A stretch of 64,000 nucleotides of DNA from Elusimicrobium simillimum (GCF_049639735.1 NZ_JBEVVA010000003.1:1-64000), one strand, 5' to 3'. Numbered from the stretch's first letter, positions 1-10,302 are shown. Numbers and translations: made by a program. Notes: generated by a model from the letters alone, not told the origin.

Positions 1-1
1 A

Positions 2-400
2 GCGGACTATGAGCTGGACGAATACAGGCCCAGCGTTATGGCCGGCGCCACAATCAAACCCGTTAAAATAAGAACTGTTTTTGCAAAAGCATATTTTAGT
101 GAAAGACCCGCCGAAGTTGGCAATGTATGGATAGATATGCCGTACTTTGTTACGGTTAACCGCTCTTTTTTAGATTATTACTGGGATACTTACGCCGTAT
201 TCCCACGGAATATTTTGACCTGCACAGCAGCTATTCTCTTTCTAAGGAATACTGGGCTAGTAATGATTACCAGTCTGTTAACCGGTCTTACAATTAAACT
301 TTGGGGCGTTTCAGTCACGGGCAATGTGGAAATAAGAGATATTGATTCCTCTAAAAGAAGAACTTATTATTCTCTCTCATCCAGCTTATATTTTAAATAA
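2..400 (+). pseudogene. C-terminal part of a probable outer-membrane beta-barrel protein, frameshifted
   Basis: The reading frame is open from the window edge, so the gene begins upstream. It ends in alternating aromatic/polar residues (YYSLSSSLYFK), as expected for the last strand of a beta-barrel, with a terminal aromatic next to the stop. The middle section (about 220-290) reads as hydrophobic nonsense in this frame. In another frame the same bases give a barrel-like stretch (DLHSSYSLSKEYWASNDYQS), so two compensating indels are likely. The specific family is not recognisable. The damage resembles that in the following genes and is probably a sequence-quality problem. Confidence 0.45.
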
Positions 401-409
401 TGAGGGCTT

Positions 410-827
410 ATGAAGATACAGACAGAATGCCGCTGCGTAGTAGATGAAACCATGTTCTCTATAGCCATGCTTATATCCGTTGTTAGTTTCGGGCGCGGTG
501 CTTTATTTTGTTTCGGCATAATGCTTAATTTTAGAACTGGCGCATAATTACGCCGCGCTTACCGGCTTTGCAGTGCCCTCAGGCGTGGTAATCGTATTGT
601 GTCTGCTGGCATTATGTGCGTGCTTTGCGCTGCTGCTGGGGTATAGAACACGGGCGGCGGCAATTGGCGTAATAGTTTTTAATATAATTAACGGCTTCTT
701 TTTAACGCGGGCCATACAAATATGGTGTTTTTGTTTTTATCCTTTTATCTTTGGCCCGCTTATAACTGTAATACTTTTAGGCCCCGGCAAATACAGCCTG
801 GACTTTAGAAAAGCAGTTATAGTCTAA
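410..827 (+). pseudogene. DoxX family membrane protein, frameshifted
   Basis: The start at 410 follows a GAGGG ribosome-binding site. The first frame stops near 540. The gene then continues in another frame (L-E-L-A-H-N-Y-A-A-L-T-G-F-A-V-P, with a spurious GTG start at 573) to the stop at 827. The second half holds two to three hydrophobic helices and ends GPGKYSLDFRKA, which matches the C-terminal GxGxYSLD signature of DoxX proteins. DoxX proteins are small four-helix membrane proteins linked to redox or thiol-stress systems, with variable roles. At least one single-base indel breaks the frame. The family call rests mainly on the C-terminal motif and helix pattern. Confidence 0.55.
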
Positions 828-858
828 ACAATTTTTAAGTAAATAACCGGAGTAAATA

Positions 859-2771
859 ATGGACATGTTTAATGATTCCGACAGTACGTCAGCCTGTCTA
901 ACAAATACAGGCCGCAGACTTTTGAGGATATGGTCGGCCAAGAAACCATATCAAAAACTTTAACCAACGCTATTAAACTTAACCGCATTGGCCACGCCTA
1001 CCTGTTCTACGGGCCCAGAGGCTGCGGTAAAACAACGTCCGCCAGAATTTTTGCAAAAGCGCTTAACTGCACAGGCCACGGCGACAAACCTACCCCCACG
1101 CCTTGCGGCAAATGCCCGCAATGTCTTGAAATTGCCGCCGGCTCAGACATGGACGTATTAGAGCTGGACGCCGCGTCTAACACGCAGGTTGAAAAAATAG
1201 AGAGAAGTTATTATAGACACAGTGTCACTCGCCGCGTCGCGCGACCGTTTTAAAGTTTTTATTCTGGACGAAGTACACATGCTTTCAGACAGTTCTTTTA
1301 ACGCTTTACTTAAAACTATTGAGGAACCGCCGTCTCACGTAGTTTTTATTTTAGCCACTACAGAAAAAACAAAGTGCCGGCCACGATTTCAAGCCGCTGC
1401 CAAACCTTCCGCTTCAGGCCTATTACGCAAGAAGATATTGCCGCGCACCTTGCCGGTTTAGCTAAAAAAGAAAATTAATATAGAACCCAAAGCGCTTGCC
1501 GTTAGCGGCGCAGGCGGCGGGGCGCTGCGCGACGCGCTTACCATGATGGACCGTGCGATATCGTTTTCAGACGGTGTTATAACAGAAGCTTTAGTTATAG
1601 ACATGCTTGGTTTAATGCCTGAAGATATTTAAAAGCGGCAGTAAGCGCTTTACTTAAAAAGATTCCAGCGCCATGCACGCCGTTTTTGAAACTATCGATA
1701 AAGAAGGCTATGACCGCTGTCATTTTTACGTGATTTAAAAATACGCTTGGCAACATTTTCTACCTAAGCATAGGCACGGCAGCGAGCCGTTTGCGGGCGC
1801 TAAAGAAATGGCGCAGTCCTCCTCACCCGCTTTTATAGCCGCGTTTACAAGAAAGATTAACAAAGTTATAGAAGAAACCAATTTGCCGACACCCCGCTTA
1901 TTACCGCCGAAGTAGGTTTGTTTACGGTAATGGACTCCTGCATAGACATTGACGCTTTTATCAAACGTCTTGAACAGCTGGAAAGCGCTATAGAAGGCGG
2001 CGCGTTTGATAATATAGAAAAAAAACTTTAAATAGCGCGCCGCGCAGGAACCACAGCCAACCGTGGCTGAAGTAGTAATAACGCCAAAAGAAGTTACCGC
2101 CACAGCTAAAGTAGAACCATTGGAAGAACCAAAACCTAAAGCCACCAAGGTGCGCACGCCAAAATAGCGGAGCCTATCCCCGCTATTGCGCCCAAAAGAG
2201 CGCCCGCTTTACTTAAAAAAGCGCAGGCAACCAACGAAGACTACCAAAAATTTAAAATAAGTTTTAAAGATAACTTTTTTATCTTTGACGCGCTTAACAA
2301 CTGCACACCAAATATTGACGGCGACACTGGACATTAACGTTTAATTCAGCCAACAGCTTTTACGCAACGGCTTTAAAGGTAAAAATAGCTGAGTTGGAAG
2401 AAAAAGCGCAAGAACTTTTTAACAAAAACCTTGATTTTGTTTTTGTGGCTGACGCAACACCTGCAATAACTAAAGCCGAAGTTAAAAAGACAGAAGCTAA
2501 ACCCGTATTTAAACCCACATTTAAAGTAAACGCCGAAGCAGCGCCTCTGACGACGGCCGCGCCCGAAGCGGGAACAAAAACATATTTCCAATCTTCCGCG
2601 CCCGCGCCGCAGCCAAAAGAAGACGGGCAAAAAATAATTTATAAAGAAGAACCTTTTGTTAAGGCGGACTTTTCGGCCGAGTTTGACGCCCCCGCAGCGT
2701 CGCTTAACCGTGAAGTACCCGCTTATGTAAAAAATATTTTAAACATTATTCCCGGTGAGGTTATAAGTTAA
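859..2771 (+). pseudogene. dnaX: DNA polymerase III subunits gamma/tau (dnaX), many frameshifts
   Basis: The start at 859 follows GGAG. Pieces in all three forward frames together give a normal DnaX: N-terminal YRPQTFEDMVGQ, Walker A GPRGCGKTTSARIF, a Zn-binding Cys cluster (C.GKCPQC), the Walker B region VFILDEVHMLS, the sensor stretch ATTEKTK..PATISSRCQ, then the collar domain. A proline/alanine-rich linker and a tau-like C-terminal domain end at 2771. At least ten single-base indels break the frame, for example near 870, 1199, 1372, 1478, 1630 and 1665, several in homopolymer runs. DnaX is the clamp-loader ATPase that organises the replicase and is essential, so sequencing or assembly error is far likelier than a true pseudogene. 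It overlaps recR by one base, a common dnaX-recR pairing. Confidence 0.85.
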
Positions 2772-3363
2772 TGAAAAGCTTTGACCGTTTAGTACGCGCT
2801 TTAAGACGCTTGCCGGGCGTAGGCCCCAGGCAGGCCGAGAGGTTTTCTTCCTACTTTTTAAAAACCAGTGAGAGTGAAATAGACGAATTTATTTCATCGC
2901 TCAAAGCTCTGCGTGAAAATATTAAACTATGCTCAATCTGCTATTCTTACAGCGAGGACGGCTCCTGCGCTATATGTGAAGATGACTCGCGCGAGCAGGA
3001 CACAATTTGCGTAGTAGAAGAACCGCAGGATATTGAAGCTATTGAGAAAACAGGCGCCTTTAAAGGCCTGTACCACGTACTGCACGGCTCGCTCTCACCC
3101 ATAGACGGCAGGGGCGTGGAAAACATAAAAATAAGAGAGCTTATTGAGCGTATACATAACTCTATAGAACCTATAAAAGAAGTTATTATAGCCACAGACC
3201 CTGACACCGAGGGCGAGACAACCGCACTATACCTGGCGACGCGCTGCGCGGTTTAGTAGGCAAAGTTACCCGCATAGGTTACGGCGTGCCGCTGGGCGGG
3301 GACTTGGACTATCTTGACGAAATGACGCTTGGATACTCACTCAAAGGCCGCACCAAACTATAA
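2771..3363 (+). pseudogene. recR: Recombination mediator RecR, one frameshift
   Basis: The gene starts on the last base of the dnaX stop. It shows the RecR layout: an N-terminal helix-hairpin-helix (LRRLPGVGPRQAERF), a four-Cys zinc finger (C..C......C..C) at about residues 56-71, and a Toprim domain (CVVEEPQDIEAIE; ATDPDTEGETTALYL). Near 3225 one base is missing or extra. After the shift the true C-terminus reads GLVGKVTRIGYGVPLGGDLDYLDEMT and so on to the stop at 3363, the expected RecR end. Corrected length is about 197 residues, normal for the family. RecR acts with RecF/RecO to load RecA at gaps. Confidence 0.85.
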
Positions 3364-3371
3364 GAGGGCCT

Positions 3372-5212
3372 ATGCACATAGACTATTATAAAAGACCTCT
3401 TTTTCTTTTCTTGATATTCTATGTAATCTTTATTCTTGCCAAACCATCCAACATACCTGACACCGATATTTACTACGACGCGCCTAAAGAAGTTGTAATA
3501 ACAGGCGTTGTCACACAAAACCCGCAAACTAAAAACGAGAAAACTACCGCCATAATAAACGTGAAGTCTATTGACGGTATTAAAACAAAATCCCGCACTT
3601 ATGCCTATATGCCCGAATATTCCCCGGCGGAGTTTATGGACACTGTTGAGCTGCGCGGCTACCTTAAAAAACCGTTTTCAATTTCTGTTCAAGGCAACTT
3701 TGACTGGGCAAAATATTTAGCCAACAAAGGCGTTTACACACAACTTAACGCCGATACCGTGGACATTATCAAGCCCGCCCCGCTGCCCGTGCGCGCTTTA
3801 AATTATGTTAGAAAAGATATTTTAAATGTTTTTACAACAAACTTTGACGCGGACTCCGCCGCTATACTTGGCGGCGTGGTGCTGGGTGAAAAAGGGCAAA
3901 TACCAACCGAACTGCACAAAGCGTTTAATGATTCGGGCGCAATGCATTTGCTGGTAGCGTCAGGCGCTAATGTGGGGTTTATTACGCTGATAATTTATTA
4001 TCTTTGCGTGCTTTTTGGCGTTAAGTATAATTTGCGTTTACCGCTGGCATTAGTATTTGCCGGCATTTACACAGTTCTTGCCGGGGCCGACGCGCCGCTG
4101 GTTAGGGCGTACCTTATGACAATATGCGCATCTATCGGTATAAAAGCGGGCAGAAACTCGGGTGCGTTCCACGGGCTGGCCGCGGCGGCTTTAATAATTT
4201 TGCTGATTAACCCTAAGAGCATTAACGACGTCGGCTTTCAAATGTCATTTTTAGCTACAGCCATTATTTTGCTTTCCGTAACTACATTTCGCGTGCCGCC
4301 CAAGTGGCCTGTTTATATAAAGGCGCCGCTTGAAATATTTTTAATTACAACGGCGGTACAGCTTGCGCTGCTGCCTATATATTCCAATATTTTCTACAGG
4401 TTTTCAGTTACGGCGGTTGTGTCAAATATATTTTTGGTGCCGCTGTCCGCCGTGCTAATGGGGCTGGGGTTTTTACTTTACAGCGCAAAAGTTATAGGTG
4501 TTAAATTTATATTTAAGGCTGTTTGGGCAGTTTGCTACGCAGTTCTTTGGCTGTTTAAATTGCTGGTGGATTTCTTTAGTTCTTTCTCGTTTCCGCGCTG
4601 GATATGCCGGCGCTCAGCGTGCCTGTTGTGGTAATTTTCTTTGTGTGCTTATTCTTTATTTATAACTCAAATATGTTTAAACATAAAAAGATTGTGGTGG
4701 CTATTCTTTTAGTAATTATGACGGCAAGCATTTTTATAAATCCGTTCAAGCAACGTGATTTTGTTTATATGCTTAACGCTTTTAACCAAAACGCGGTTGT
4801 TATAAATATGGACGGCAAAACTTTTGTAACAAGAAAAGATTTTCCGGATAATATTTTGCAAAACACGCTTTTCTCGCTAGGACTAAGCAAAGCGGATGTG
4901 GAGTTCTCCGCTTCCGAAACACCGTTAGCGCAAAAACAAATAGTCCCGTTTAAAGACCTTTGGCCGGGTGAAGAAATAACCGAGGGGACCATAAAAATAA
5001 CAGCGCATTGGGGCATGAATAAAGGCTACGCCAGAATGTGGGAAAATATAGGATACAGCGGCACGGACAAAGATTCTATTAGCTACACTTTTGAAGCTGA
5101 AAACAAAATATTTACAGGCGGGGAAAATAATTTTATTAAATTTAACGAAGAGCTTATAACCAACGCCAAAAACACCAGCGTATACAAGAGAATCCCCCCC
5201 TCGCCCTCTTAG
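3372..5212 (+). pseudogene. comEC: ComEC/Rec2-type DNA-uptake channel, one frameshift, no nuclease-like C-terminus
   Basis: The first frame (3372-4634) holds two N-terminal membrane segments, the DUF4131-like soluble domain, and the Competence domain with GGVVLGEKGQIP and the hallmark HLLVASGANVGF, followed by several more helices. Near 4605 the frame shifts by one base; the continuation (MPALSVPVVVIFFV...) runs to 5212. In ComEC the C-terminus is normally a metallo-beta-lactamase-like domain with HxHxDH; no such motif is visible here, so this is a short variant or a decayed end. The last residues (IPPSPS) are encoded by an intergenic-type repeat that supplies the stop codon. The protein would form the inner-membrane channel for transforming DNA, which fits the type IV pilins found elsewhere in the window. 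Confidence 0.75.
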
Positions 5213-5363
5213 GGAGAGGTCGAGACGAGCATAGCGAGTCCGGGTGAGGGTGTTATACACAAACATGCGCCGTTATAAAATAAGTGCCTTTATTGATAAC
5301 AACTATAGCACCCTCACCCGGATTCACTTCGTTCATCTCGACCTCTCCCCTAAGAGGGAGAGG
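5193..5363 (+). repeat. Inverted pair of CCCTCACCC/CTCTCCC palindromic repeats
   Basis: Two copies of an about 55-base element face each other at 5193-5250 and 5310-5363. Read from the outside of the second copy the element is CCCTCACCCGGATTCACTTC, then TTCATCTCGACCTCTCCC and TAAGAGGGAGAGG. The first copy is its reverse complement with about ten differences. Each contains a smaller CTCTCCC..GGGAGAGG hairpin. The left copy overlaps the end of comEC. Related copies occur near 10388, 18960 and 19152. Confidence 0.75.
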
Positions 5364-5381
5364 AAAAAGCACAAACTTATT

Positions 5382-6032
5382 TTAAATAAAATCTTCAGGC
5401 AGGCCTATTGAAAGCGGTTTTAGTGCGCCGCAATATTCCTTACCCGTTTCACAGCCTTTTTTAACAAACCCCATGGCGTACGTATAGTCCGCCTTTACGG
5501 CGGCGCCCATAGCCGCGCCGGTGTCGGCGTTAAGGCCGCTGGGCACGTCTACAGATATTCTTTTAGCGTCCGCCTCATTAATAATATTAATAATTTCTTT
5601 ATAAACCGGGCTGACTTCTTTATCCAGGCCGATACCAAGCAGGCAGTCCACTATCAAATAGGCCTGCGCCGCGCGTTCTTTAAGCTCCGCCAAATCTGTT
5701 ATAAATGCTAGGTGCATTTTGGCGGTTTGCGCTTTATCAAAATTGTTTTGCACAACATCTTTATATTTATGCCGTTTAACCATATAACAGCACACGTAAG
5801 CGCCCTGCTCAGCCAAAAACCTGCCCGCAACCAGCCCATCGCCGCCATTGCCGCCGCTGCCGCAAATAATTAATATTTTTTTATTGCCGCAAATCTCTGT
5901 ATAAAAATTATCCAATAGTTCATTGGCTATGCTGCGCCCGGCGTTTTCCATAAGATACTCTTCGCTCATGCCAAATTCTTTTTGGGCGCGGGCTTCAATA
6001 TCACGCATCTCTTGGGCGGTTACTATTTTCAT
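5382..6032 (-). CDS. nnrE: NAD(P)H-hydrate epimerase
   Basis: This 216-residue protein is the stand-alone YjeF N-terminal domain. It has the N-terminal VTAQEMRDIEARA helix, the nucleotide-binding loop GSGGNGGDG (58-66), the D-C-LLGIGL segment (129-136) and the catalytic/potassium-site stretch DVPSGLNADTG (162-172). It interconverts R and S forms of damaged NAD(P)H hydrate for repair. In many bacteria the domain is fused to the ADP/ATP-dependent dehydratase; that domain is absent here and not seen nearby. The start overlaps the dusB stop by four bases (ATGA), so it is the last gene of the 9958-to-5382 operon. Confidence 0.92.
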   Translation of the reverse strand: MKIVTAQEMRDIEARAQKEFGMSEEYLMENAGRSIANELLDNFYTEICGNKKILIICGSGGNGGDGLVAGRFLAEQGAYVCCYMVKRHKYKDVVQNNFDKAQTAKMHLAFITDLAELKERAAQAYLIVDCLLGIGLDKEVSPVYKEIINIINEADAKRISVDVPSGLNADTGAAMGAAVKADYTYAMGFVKKGCETGKEYCGALKPLSIGLPEDFI

Positions 6033-6985
6033 CTGTATTCCTGAAACAAGCTTTCTATATCTTTTAAATTATCTATCAATACAAATTTAGAGCGCATCTG
6101 GCTGGCCATGGGAAAACCGCTTAACCAAAACCCGACAGTTTTGCGGCTGCGGGCCACGCCTGATTTTTCGCCGTAAAATTTTACGTTTTCTCTGATAAGC
6201 GTTAGATAGGTATTTACTTTTTCACGCTGTGTAAAAGGAGTATCTTTACCGTTAACAATACTTTCAAATATCTTTGGGTTGCCAAGCGCTCCGCGCCCTA
6301 TCATAACGCCAGCAACACCTGTCTCAAACATTTTATTCGCCCCCGCAACATCCACAATACCACCATTGCCTATTACGGGTATTTTGGCGGCCGCAACAAC
6401 CTTGGCAAGTGCGTCCAATTCAGCGGGTCCATTGTGTATATTACTGGCATAACGCGCGTGCATTATAATTGCGCTGGCACCTTCATCCGCCGCCAGTTTG
6501 GCTAAACGGTCACCCACAAAACTGCCTTCTGTTAAACCTATTCTTGTTTTAAGAGTTACAGGCACCTTAACGGCGTTTACCGCCGCGCTTACAATAGCGG
6601 CTAAAGTTTTTTCGTCCTTTATCAGCACGCATCCGGCACCTGCTTTGTTAATTTTTTTAACCGGGCAGCCGGCGTTAATATCAATAATATCGGCCCCCGC
6701 GCGCTCCGCCATACGGGCGGCTATGCTTATAGAATTTACGTCACCGCCAAAAATCTGCATAGACACTGGGTGCTCTTTAGCGTCCACATTAAGCATGCGT
6801 ACGCTTTTTTCATTTTTATATTCCACCGCTTTGGCCGACACCATTTCCGCGCATACTATGCCCGCGCCGTTTTCCAGACACATTATTCTAAACGGCGTGT
6901 CTGTAATGCCGGCCATAGGGGCAAGCAATAAATTGTTGGGCGCTATAAAGGTGCCTATACGTAGCTTTTTTATATTGGGGTTCAT
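6029..6985 (-). CDS. dusB: tRNA-dihydrouridine synthase, DusB type
   Basis: This 318-residue FMN enzyme reduces specific uridines in the tRNA D-loop. It shows the Dus signature LAPMAGITDTPFR (21-33), the catalytic cysteine in DINAGCPVKK (C107), LKTRIG (145-150), IIMHAR and the FMN phosphate-binding IGNGGI (205-210). The C-terminal helical tRNA-binding domain is present and the length is typical. It overlaps the upstream lipoprotein gene and the downstream nnrE by four bases each, so translation is probably coupled. Confidence 0.93.
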   Translation of the reverse strand: MNPNIKKLRIGTFIAPNNLLLAPMAGITDTPFRIMCLENGAGIVCAEMVSAKAVEYKNEKSVRMLNVDAKEHPVSMQIFGGDVNSISIAARMAERAGADIIDINAGCPVKKINKAGAGCVLIKDEKTLAAIVSAAVNAVKVPVTLKTRIGLTEGSFVGDRLAKLAADEGASAIIMHARYASNIHNGPAELDALAKVVAAAKIPVIGNGGIVDVAGANKMFETGVAGVMIGRGALGNPKIFESIVNGKDTPFTQREKVNTYLTLIRENVKFYGEKSGVARSRKTVGFWLSGFPMASQMRSKFVLIDNLKDIESLFQEYR

Positions 6986-8480
6986 TTAGAAATATCTTTC
7001 CAGCCGGAAGGTTCTTGATTATTAATGCCCTTTTTCTTTTTAGATAAGCATTGGCGCAGCACCGTGCGTACGTCCACACGGGTGTTTTTAAACTCAACCA
7101 CGTTTACAAACTCGTCATGGCCAAAACCGCCCGCCACAATATGGTCCGTGGTGGACATACGGTAAATCATATTGGGGCTTACTTTGCGGCCATTTATCAA
7201 AATATTTTTTATTTTGTCGCCTTCGGCGGCCTTGCTGTCATATTCCACAGTCATGCCGGCAATTTGCGGGAAATTATTTCTGGACACAATACTGCGTTCA
7301 AGCACATTTTTTATTTCGTCGCCCCTTATGCGTATGGACATAATGGTATCGTTATACGGGTAAAGCTCATATAAAGAATATTCAGTTATTTTCCCTTTTT
7401 TAATTGACGCGCGTAAAGAGTCTGAGTTTATTATTCCTATATCGCTTTTGCCCCATTCTTTCATGCAGCCCGCTACAATCTCGCCAAGGTACGCGGGGGC
7501 ATTATCAATATCAGCAATATCATCGTGCGCGTCAGTAACCATATTATTAAGTTTTCTGTGGGTAACCTGGCGCAGAGAATCAATTTCTTTTTTTACTTCC
7601 TCATCTTCCCCGTAACGTTCTTTTAAAAGAGGAATGGAGTCAAAATCTATAGCGCTTATTTTTTTGTCGGAATTATACTTAACTGTCAGTTTGCTGACTT
7701 CTGTTAAAAACGGCGCGGTTCTTACTATATAAACAGAATTATGTTCTTCCAGAGCAGCTTCTTCCCCGGGGAGGCGCTGCCTAAAATAATATCAATGCCT
7801 TCCACCTGCTCGGCCAAATCACGCTCGGAATAGTTTTCTTCATTTTCACCAATATCGGCCAGCAGGATAATAGTGTCAACTTCTTTATTTTTAAGTTCAT
7901 CCACCGTTTGTAAAGCGGCGTCCACGTCAGGCGTTATGGTAACGTCGCCAAGCCTTGTCTGCGTGCCGGGCAGAGAGGTTTTTACCACCAGCGAAAATAT
8001 GCCTATTTTTATACCGTTAACATCCTTTATTATAAATTTATTAACATGCGCCGGCGGCGCGCCCTTTGATGTTTTAAGATTTGAGGAGATTACCGGGAAC
8101 TGCGCGGATTTTATGCTTTGGGCTAAAGCTGTCCAGCCTATCACCAGGTCCGTATAACTTATACCGGTGCCGTCATATCCTATTTTGCCCATAGCGGAAA
8201 GCGCCACACTGCCTTTGCCTATAGCGCCCTCGGGTGTTTGGGAAAACCAGTCGCCGCTGTCCAGTAGTATTTTTTTGCCGTACTCTTTTTCATAATAACT
8301 TTTTAATACGCCGTAACCGCCCGCCTGTTGGTTGTCATACACAGGTTCGGGCCGGCTGTAATACATGCCGCCCGCGCCGCTGGTGTGGTATATATTAATA
8401 GACGTAAGGTGGCTCTCCCGGCAGGAAAACCCCAGGAGAACCACTGTAAAAACTATTAAAAACTTGCATGTTCTTATCAT
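6982..8480 (-). pseudogene. 5'-nucleotidase-family lipoprotein lacking metal ligands, one frameshift
   Basis: The first frame (8480-7725) starts with a lipoprotein signal ending LLGFSC (Cys20). It aligns by eye with the neighbouring 5'-nucleotidase: IYHTSGAGG replaces IYHTSDTHG, the segment corresponding to GNHEFD reads SYTDLV, and GGHAH is replaced by GSASPG. Only LDSGD of the metal-binding motifs is kept, so a dinuclear metal centre is unlikely. Near 7765 one base is lost in a C/G run. The frame then continues through EEAALEEHNSVYIVRTAPF to a normal C-terminal 5'-nucleotidase domain (7542-6982). The gene overlaps the upstream paralogue by one base and dusB by four. The frameshift may be a sequencing error; the lost metal ligands are upstream of it and independent of it. 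Confidence 0.7.
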
Positions 8481-9958
8481 TATTTAACTACTTGCAGCCT
8501 GCACTCATTGTTTAAAGGTATAAGCGGGCTGTGTTCTTTAAGGTCGTCCACCAACATGCCTCTTATACTCATGTCTACAAAAGTTTTTTTGTCGTCTTCA
8601 ATTTTCTTAAACATCCAGCCCTCGGTATTGCCGTTGGCTATATACTCGTTGGTAACCATGGTGTATGTTTTTTTATCGTCAACAGGTATGCCGTTTATAA
8701 ATACTTCCAGGTTTTTAACTTTTTTATTTTTAAGTTTAAATTTAGCGGTTAACCCATGGAAATTATACAAAGCCCTGTTACCGTTTTTAATACTGTTACG
8801 TATAAGATTTTTAATAAATTTGCCGTCTACTTCGACTAAAGCTATTTTATTGTCAAAGGGGAACAAGGTTACCATGTCTCTCATAGTAATATCACCCGCG
8901 GGCAGTGAGATTCTGGCGCCGCCTACGTTGTGCATGGCAAAATCCGCCCTGACATGTTTGGCCATAAGGTCCGCCACCCAGTTATTAACAGGGGAATCCA
9001 TACATCCGTCTTTTACCGGGAATTTGCTTACCTCGCCCGCCGTGCTGCCAAGCTTAGTGTCTATGCCCGGTATACGCAGGCTTTCGGCAAGGGTTTTAAT
9101 TTCCGCGTCTTCGCCAACTGTATCAATGTAAAGAGATATTAACTGTGAGGAAGCGCTTTTGTATTTACCCGTTTTATCGTCTAAAGTAATCATAATTTTA
9201 GACATTGTTTTAAGGTTAGCGCCTGACTCCGCCAAAAGTGTACTGCCCACATATAAATTCTGGTACTCTTTATGCGCGTGGCCGCCAAGTACTACGTTTA
9301 TTTCAGGTATTTTTTCTGCTATAAGCTTATTAGTTACGCCTTTTTGTTCACGGTCGTCACCGTAGGAATCATGTATTAAAAGCACAATAACGTCCGGGTT
9401 ATGCGTTTTAATTTCCGGCAGCATTTTTTTAATTGTTGAAATTGTGTTTTTGAATTTAAAATGTTTATTGGCGCCGTCTTTGCCTATGCCTATTACGGCT
9501 ATTTTAATGCCGTCCACAATAAATATTTTATACGGCGCGGTACCGGTTAAAAGTTCTTTTGTTCTGGCGTCCCAAACATTGGCGTTTAAAACGGGGAATG
9601 TAAATAACGCTATATTGGCAAGAAAATTATCTTCCCCAAAATCAAACTCATGGTTGCCTATTGTTGTGGCCTGGTAACCCATGGCGTTCATCATTGTAAT
9701 AGCCGCTTTACCTTTGGTATTTTTAACTTCGGCCGTGCCGTTAGAATAGTCGCCGCTGTCTAAAAATATATGAGGCAAAGCTTCTTTTTTTACCACATTT
9801 TTTACCGCGGCAAACCCGCCCCACATGCGGTTATTTCTGGGATCTTTTTCAGGGTAGAAAAACCCGTGGGTGTCGCTGGTGTGGTAAATTACCAGCTCTT
9901 TGGCAAAAACGGAAAAAGGCAAAGCTAAAACCAATAAAGCTATAAGCAGTTTCTTCAT
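8480..9958 (-). CDS. Periplasmic 5'-nucleotidase/2',3'-cyclic phosphodiesterase (UshA family)
   Basis: The start at 9958 is chosen because it follows GGAGATAATT and begins a clean signal peptide (MKKLLIALLVLALPFSVFA). The upstream in-frame start at 9997 would bury it. The N-terminal metallophosphoesterase domain has all family motifs: YHTSDTHG, LDSGDYSNG, IGNHEFDFG, LIHDSYGD and GGHAH. The C-terminal 5'-nucleotidase domain carries substrate-binding stretches (HNVGGARISLPAGDIT, TLFPFDNKIALVEV). It probably strips phosphate from nucleotides in the periplasm. It is the first gene of the operon running to nnrE and lies next to a metal-site-defective paralogue. Confidence 0.88.
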   Translation of the reverse strand: MKKLLIALLVLALPFSVFAKELVIYHTSDTHGFFYPEKDPRNNRMWGGFAAVKNVVKKEALPHIFLDSGDYSNGTAEVKNTKGKAAITMMNAMGYQATTIGNHEFDFGEDNFLANIALFTFPVLNANVWDARTKELLTGTAPYKIFIVDGIKIAVIGIGKDGANKHFKFKNTISTIKKMLPEIKTHNPDVIVLLIHDSYGDDREQKGVTNKLIAEKIPEINVVLGGHAHKEYQNLYVGSTLLAESGANLKTMSKIMITLDDKTGKYKSASSQLISLYIDTVGEDAEIKTLAESLRIPGIDTKLGSTAGEVSKFPVKDGCMDSPVNNWVADLMAKHVRADFAMHNVGGARISLPAGDITMRDMVTLFPFDNKIALVEVDGKFIKNLIRNSIKNGNRALYNFHGLTAKFKLKNKKVKNLEVFINGIPVDDKKTYTMVTNEYIANGNTEGWMFKKIEDDKKTFVDMSIRGMLVDDLKEHSPLIPLNNECRLQVVK

Positions 9959-10098
9959 AATTATCTCCTTATTAACATAACAACTATAGAATAACAAAAA
10001 CGGTGCTTATTAACAAGTTTGCTTAACCTAACAAAATTGTGTTTTGCCCTTAAAAGTATTAAACTTTATATGTACGGTTCCCGTACAATGGAGGACTT

Positions 10099-10302
10099 AT
10101 GCCAAAAATAGAAGTAAGTGATAAACTTTGTAAAGGCTGCTACTTATGCGTAAAAGCATGTCCAAAGAAATGTCTTAGAAAATCAGAAAATTTTAGCAAA
10201 ACAGGATATTACCCCGCCGAAATGGCCGACCAAAGCGCCTGCATAGGGTGCGGCATGTGTTACTTGGTCTGCCCGGATTTGGCGATAACGGTTTTTAAGT
10301 AG
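10099..10302 (+). CDS. 2-oxoacid:ferredoxin oxidoreductase, delta (ferredoxin) subunit
   Basis: This 67-residue protein has two [4Fe-4S] motifs, CKGCYLCVKACP (15-26) and CIGCGMCYLVCP (48-59). A GGAGG ribosome-binding site lies seven bases before the start. It is the small ferredoxin subunit of the four-subunit KGOR/VOR enzymes and passes electrons from the thiamine-bound intermediate to soluble ferredoxin. It heads the delta-alpha-beta-gamma cluster. It is separated from the alpha subunit by about 150 bases that contain a repeat. Confidence 0.88.
   Translation: MPKIEVSDKLCKGCYLCVKACPKKCLRKSENFSKTGYYPAEMADQSACIGCGMCYLVCPDLAITVFK

Noticed and set aside
870..1640. Programmed frameshifting in dnaX (as for the gamma subunit of E. 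coli)
   Set aside because: There are over ten shifts, in both directions and scattered along the whole gene, not one slippery site; error is the simpler explanation.
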